A program made the position numbers and the translations under genes. From NCBI GenBank assembly GCA_034766995.1, contig CM068322.1:5669589-5733588 (forward strand): DNA of 64,000 bases. Direction: 5' to 3'. Under the pieces are notes generated by a model. The model searched no databases. It saw only the letters and a program-made list of their open reading frames with translations, and was not told where the DNA came from. The first letter of the stretch is position 1, and each line of letters starts with the position of its first letter. This stretch comes from Acanthacorydalis orientalis. Taxonomy: Eukaryota; Arthropoda; Insecta; Megaloptera; Corydalidae. Below, one piece after another: positions 59,330-64,000 of the stretch.

Positions 59330-59375
<46 letters not shown>
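59330..59375. repeat. (TA)n microsatellite
   Basis: Uninterrupted TA repeat of about 45 bp. Confidence 0.95.
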
Positions 59376-59379
<4 letters not shown>

Positions 59380-61316
59380 AAGAATATTCAAAATAATGCT
59401 ACAAATATGTTAATTATTTTTTAGGATCTAACCGAAAATTATGTTGTTTATATGTGAATAGATACATTTTTTATTTATCGGCTTATACTTATGCATAAGT
59501 TTTTAGTACTATTCATCAAGCAACATAGAGTGTTTATTTATGTGACATGCATCATAGGACACAATTAGAAAAAAAAATGTAAAAAGGACACATGACTAAT
59601 TTGAATGTATCACGTTGTATACGATACTTAATATTCTTCGTTTTAAAATTATATAAAGCTTATTATTTGTATAGAAATTCAAGAAATCATCTAATTACCA
59701 TAAACCAATAATATATATTAACAAATTTAGTAGAGAGTTGTCCTCTCAAAAAAAAACTTTTAGTAACAGTAAATAGACCAGTTGTATGTTTATAAGATTA
59801 AAGTATTTAAAAAATCATATACGAACACCATATATAATAAAAAAATATAAATATATACATTAACTTTTTAACATATTTAAAATTGATATCGAATCATAAA
59901 TATAATTTTATTACTTTATGCCCATGATCTCGTTAATATGCTATCCTGAAGGTCTTTGTCATTTTGAATTAGCTGTGGTCACTTTCTATTACTAGTTTCA
60001 GAACGAGGGCCATCCTAAGATGGTTTTTGAAATCGTCAAAATTCACCAAAGAATGTTACCCAAACATAAATATAACATAACATTTTTCCGCCAGAGAAAG
60101 ATAAAATATTGTTAATAAAAACAATTATAGTTTCATTTTTACCCAGTTCAATAATAACAACAATAAATACTTAGTGACGAAAACGTATTAAAAGTGCTTA
60201 AATATACATATTCATAAGAAAATGTATCTCTATGAAATGATATTATCTTCTTCAACTGAATGACGTCATATGTATTGCGATCCGTGTGAAATTCTAATTG
60301 AATTTCAAAAGGACAATAAACGACATCTGGCGACATTTTTTTGTATAAAGTGTTTGTAGAAGATATGATAGAACGCATACGTCAAATATGGTTTATAAAA
60401 TATTATTCTGATAATTTGATTATGTCTAGGAAGTTGTAAATCATTTATGATATTCTTCTGGTCTTACACCATCAGGATAACATTTATTCAAATTTCTTAA
60501 TAATTCTCCAATGGGGGACCAGTAAGAGAATACCTACGTGGACAATTTGAAGTTCTTTAATTCAACAGTCAAAAGAAGCTGTCTCAGGAGGAAGATCAAG
60601 AAAAATATTCAAATCTCCGACTCAGGAAACACTCAGAAATTTTTTGAGATACGAACCATAAGCTCCTGTTTCCGGCAATCGTATAGCGGTGGAAGAAATA
60701 AATGTTATCCTACTGCACAGCATACTTCTATAATGGTAATTAGTACACTTTTTCGAGAAAATTAGAATATTGACCAAATAATTTTTTATGTTCCAAAGAA
60801 GAAAAAGTTCTGTTCTGAAGGAATGTATAGTTATTACAATAGGAATCGATTAAAAGTCAGGCTCGAGTCGCAGGACACCTGATGCCAATCAATGACGGAA
60901 AGTAATGTCATTTCGTAGGTGTGCTGTTACTTACGCGTACATATAATGATGAATTTTTATTGAACATTTATTAAGTTTCTATGCCTGAGTATATACCGTT
61001 ACTATAAGAAAATTCAATTGCTAACAATACCTTAATTGTGTAGTACACTTTTTGTGATATTTTTATATTCGTAGTTTTTGCACACTAATTATTTGTATTA
61101 GTCACATTTAGTTTTGATTAATATTTATACTAGTATTTGGATATTATACAACTGACCTACATTGATCAAATTCATTGTCTACTACGTCAACAACTTTGAA
61201 AATATCAAACATGTCATCTTCAACGCCGACAGTGTTATTAAAAATGTAATATAGTAAATAAGTTAACAATATTTGATTAAACATGACATTTTTCATCACG
61301 ATTAATTAGAAACGTA
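59376..61316. other. AT-rich sequence with scattered less AT-rich patches
   Basis: 60440-60770 and 61140-61250 are less AT-rich. The first has a 75-codon plus frame (60538-60765), the second a short acidic minus-strand stretch. Neither belongs to a family I can name. No RNA gene seen. Confidence 0.3.
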
Positions 61317-61346
61317 TTGGGTGTTGGAATTAATTCGTAGCGTTTT
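61317..61346 (+). repeat. Mariner left terminal inverted repeat
   Basis: Begins TTGGGTGTTGGAATTAATTC after TA. Pairs with 62594-62623 with two mismatches. Confidence 0.95.
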
Positions 61347-61499
61347 ACAAGCATTTTACAAGAGATGGCGTAGGTAGTATATTCTTCCATTGTTCCCTTT
61401 AACTAAATATTCCCCGTAAAACAGCTGTCCTTAGGCGTCAGTTTCAGTATATGTCATTTGGTTGAAGTGTAAATAACAACACTTTGTACTTTATCGAAT

Positions 61500-62550
61500 A
61501 TGTCGAATTTCATGTCGGATAAATTGTTTTTGCGGGGAGTTTTACTTCATTGCTTTAACATGAAAAACAGTGCTCCTGAAAGTCATCGTATTTTAGTGTA
61601 ATTTTATGGTGACCATGCTCTAGCTGAGTAAACGTGTCGGAAGTGGTTTGCACGTTTTAAAAGTGGTGATTTCGACTTGGAAGACAAGGAACGACCTTGA
61701 TAGCCGAAAAAGTTCGACGATGAAGAATTGGAGGCATTGCTTAATGAAGATGTCATGTCAAACACTTCAAGAATTGTCTGAATCCTTAAGAGTTGACTTA
61801 TCAACGGTAGGAAAACGCCTTAAAGCCATGGGAATGATCCAAAAGCAAGGAAATTGGGTCCCGTACGAATTGAAACCCAGGGACGTTGAAAAGCGTTTTT
61901 CTACCTGTGAACTGCTGCTTCAATGGGAGAAAAGGAAGAGATTTTTGCATCAAATTGTCACAGGCGATGAAAAGTGGATTAATAACGACAATCCCAAGCG
62001 CAGAAAGTCATGGGTTAAGCCTAGATAACCATCAACTCCAGCGGCGAAGCCAAATATCCATGGATCCAAGCTCATGCTCTGTATTTGGTGGGATCATAAG
62101 GGTGTGATCTACTATGAGCTACTCAAACCGAATAAAACCATCACTGGGGATCGCTACCGACTACAATTGATGCGCTTGAGCCGTGCATTGAAGGAAAAGC
62201 GGCCGGAATACTTTGAAAGACACGACAAAGTGATTTTTCGGCACGACAATGCTCGTCCGCACGTCGCAAAACCGGTCAAAACATACTTGGAAACGCTCAA
62301 ATAGGAAGTTCTACTCCACCTGCCGTATTCTTCATTGCTTCTTCTGATTACCACTTGTTTCGATCCTGTCTGGCCTGCTGGCCTGACAGGCCTGATGGCC
62401 TGTCTGGGCAGAAGCTCACTTCTTATGAGGATTGCAAAAAATGGGTCGATTCGTAGATTGCATCTAAAGGCGTTCTTCCGACGTGGTATTCGTCTCCTGC
62501 CCGAAAGATGAAACAAAGTAGTGGCTAACGATAGACAATACTTTGACTGA
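61500..62550 (+). pseudogene. Broken mariner transposase, all three catalytic Asp codons kept
   Basis: The start ATG at 61500 opens MSNFMSDKLFLRGVLLHCF, the normal N-terminus. In-frame stops follow at 61600 and 61630, a TGA-TAG pair near 61698 and a frameshift near 61755. The longest open part (61648-62028) holds the second HTH (LSTVGKRLKAMGMIQKQGNW), VPYELKPRDVEKRF and VTGDEKWI, the first catalytic Asp. Next come MLCIWWDHKGVIYYELLKP and FRHDNARPHVAKPVKTYLE (second Asp, 62074-62304). The third, SDYHLFRS, is near 62350 after a small deletion. The C-terminus has FFRRGIRLLPER and a stop at 62548-62550. Between 62365 and 62410 a GGCCTG-rich insertion replaces the normal sequence. The antisense 138-codon frame at 62154-62570 is a shadow. 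Confidence 0.92.
62365..62410 (+). repeat. GGCCTG hexamer expansion inside mariner gene
   Basis: GGCCTG occurs four times in about 40 bases (CTGGCCTGCTGGCCTGACAG, then GCCTGATGGCCTG), partly as inverted copies. Compared with the usual spacing between the third catalytic Asp block and the TSYE segment it adds roughly 18 bases. Replication slippage after inactivation is the simplest explanation. Confidence 0.7.
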
Positions 62551-62593
62551 TATGTTTTTTTCAATTTCATGTAAAATATCTTTTTTCATGAAG

Positions 62594-62623
62594 AAAACGT
62601 TACGAATTAATTCCAACACACAA
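62594..62623 (-). repeat. Mariner right terminal inverted repeat
   Basis: Complement of the left repeat, ending AACACACAA before TA. Confidence 0.95.
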
Positions 62624-62625
62624 TA

Positions 62626-63333
62626 ATTATGGTAAAATTTGTTATAATAGATAAGTTAGGATTATAATAGTTATTATTGTTATTAATTGGTGTCATATAT
62701 TTACTTAAATATTATATTTTTATTTTGAAATGCCCAAATAGTTTGGGATACATTCGAAAGTAGAAATATTAAATAATACAGAAAAGCTAATTATATTCAA
62801 ATAAGGCATGTGTTACCTTTATATAAACTGTTTTTCCTGAAATCCGAGCCTTAATTATAAATAATAGTTGAAATTATAGATCGATTATAAAATATTTATA
62901 CTATTAAAAATTTATAGAAAAATAATATAACTTTTATTTAAAACTGGAATGTTTTGCAGGTAACAACACAACACTATATATTCTCCGAAAATTCAATATA
63001 AATGAGAGAGTCAGTTGCGTAAATGAAATAATAAATACAACAATTGATAAAAAAAATGATTGAAATGAATATAAGTAATTAAATTTAGTTATTGATTTAA
63101 TTCTAATATTCCATGAAGAGTGGCTATTTTAAATAATTTACATTTAGTAATCGACTAACTTGTCACAAGGTTAGATTCTATGTACACACTATTCTTAACA
63201 AAACTTCTACCAATAATTAAACAATAATTAGTGCTTCGAATACATATATGTAATTGGAGTACGTCTAGACTTAATGATTGCTTACATTAATGTTCGTCAA
63301 ATAATGACAGGTATGCAAATTGATTTTCGTATA

Positions 63334-63337
<4 letters not shown>
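62626..63337. other. AT-rich sequence, no gene seen
   Basis: No feature recognised. Confidence 0.45.

Positions 63338-63390
<53 letters not shown>
63338..63390. repeat. (TA)n microsatellite
   Basis: Uninterrupted TA repeat of about 52 bp. Confidence 0.95.
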
Positions 63391-63392
<2 letters not shown>

Positions 63393-63924
63393 TATATAGG
63401 AAATTCATACGATTTATTGATTGAATATGTTCTAATTTTATACATATAGTATTGAAATTTATAGTTATTTTGTAACAATTTATATTTTTATATCAAAATC
63501 AAAAGAAATAATTCCTGTAATATAATCAATATTTCAAGCAATATACTAAATTAATTTTCACAAATGAATTATTTTCTTATATTTAAGAAAAAATTTTAAT
63601 CACAAATATTTCATAATTGATTATCAAAAATTTATGATCGTTGCTTTTGTGGATTTCCATGATTTATGTTTTTCTAAGTTATTATGTTTAAAGAGCTAAA
63701 ATATAAAAAAATGAGGATGATGGCATCACTAACAAAAAATGTTTAAAATGACAAGAAACACATTTTTTGGGGTAAGTAATAAAATCATCTTTGCAAGTGA
63801 ATTTAGCTTCAAATTCTGAACTATATTGTGAAAAATTGTATTACCATGTTATTTTGATGGGCTTTTTCCTTTTGGAGCTTTTAATTGTATATTTTTCAAA
63901 TTAGTTATATCGTTATATTATAGC
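63391..63924. other. AT-rich sequence, no gene seen
   Basis: No feature recognised. Confidence 0.45.
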
Positions 63925-64000
63925 ATAACATGAATGGAGTAACCTAACAAAATTGAAATAAAAAAGATAATTAAAAAAGTATATTCAACTTAAGATTCCA
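63925..64000 (+). repeat. Dispersed repeat family 1, copy C (cut by window end)
   Basis: CTAACAAAATTG and AATTAAAAAAGTATAT at 63944-63984 match the left part of copy A at 7795-7834 in order and spacing. The rest of the copy would lie beyond the window. Confidence 0.5.

Larger units (their letters stand above)
61317..62623 (+). mobile_element. Full-length mariner with near-perfect inverted repeats
   Basis: The element is 1307 bp, the normal mariner size, with TA on each side (61315-61316 and 62624-62625). Inverted repeats of 30 bp (61317-61346 and 62594-62623) differ at only two positions; both contain GTGTTGGAATTAATTCGTA or its one-base variant. The ends look fully usable by a transposase supplied in trans, although the gene inside is broken. 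Confidence 0.95.

Noticed and set aside
61140..61250. Acidic minus-strand stretch suggestive of a protein fragment
   Set aside because: Under 35 codons with no conserved motif; could be chance.
62154..62570. 138-codon minus-strand frame
   Set aside because: Antisense to the mariner transposase C-terminal half.

Overview
The window looks like non-genic or intronic DNA from an arthropod, most likely an insect. It is strongly A+T-rich. (TA)n microsatellites of about 40-110 bp recur roughly every 1-2 kb, often flanked by (CA/TG)n or (GA)n. The recognisable coding sequence is transposon-derived: a BEL/Pao LTR retrotransposon, at least five mariner copies from different lineages, a pogo/Tigger relic, a piggyBac deletion derivative, a hAT-type MITE and two non-LTR retrotransposon relics. 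That repertoire is typical of insects. The abundance of mariners and the base composition fit Hymenoptera, but no host gene is visible to confirm the order.

Layout. 0-15 kb: a ~150 bp-unit minisatellite built around (TA)n (319-1000), a probable pogo-like MITE (3229-3726), an unnamed dispersed repeat (7783-7917), a Tigger transposase relic on the minus strand (8690-9300), and AT-rich sequence between microsatellites. 15-25.5 kb: a piggyBac element with intact ends but no catalytic core (15484-17156), a decayed Jockey-type reverse transcriptase on the minus strand (17300-18250), an internally deleted mariner with both ends (20789-21608), a foldback MITE (23353-23535) and a mariner C-terminal relic (24930-25490, minus). 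25-35 kb: dense (TA)n blocks, a short GCGA-rich island (31645-31711) and a near full-length decayed mariner (32700-33850, minus). 35.6-39.4 kb: a 5'-truncated BEL/Pao element with an 835-codon open pol frame, a decayed integrase tail, a polypurine tract and a 3' LTR. 39-55 kb: a second copy of the foldback MITE, a hAT-type MITE with an 8-bp target duplication (47306-47666), a possible piggyBac-like MITE (49134-49499) and a non-LTR 3' fragment (50146-50350). 55-64 kb: a mariner 5' half with an Hsmar1/cecropia-like terminus (55265-55820), two more copies of the unnamed dispersed repeat, and a full-length mariner with near-perfect inverted repeats but a broken gene (61317-62623).

No host protein-coding gene, rRNA, tRNA or CRISPR array could be supported. 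None of the transposase genes is intact. The BEL pol frame is open through RT, RNase H and most of integrase, but it is 5'-truncated and its catalytic YVDD box reads YVDN. Several islands that are less A+T-rich and not tied to transposons (for example 14360-14790, 23770-24060, 34430-34830, 41230-41640, 46380-46640, 56740-57010) are the best candidates for conserved regulatory or exonic host sequence. I found no convincing new biological system. The most interesting items are the non-autonomous element families and the unnamed dispersed repeats.
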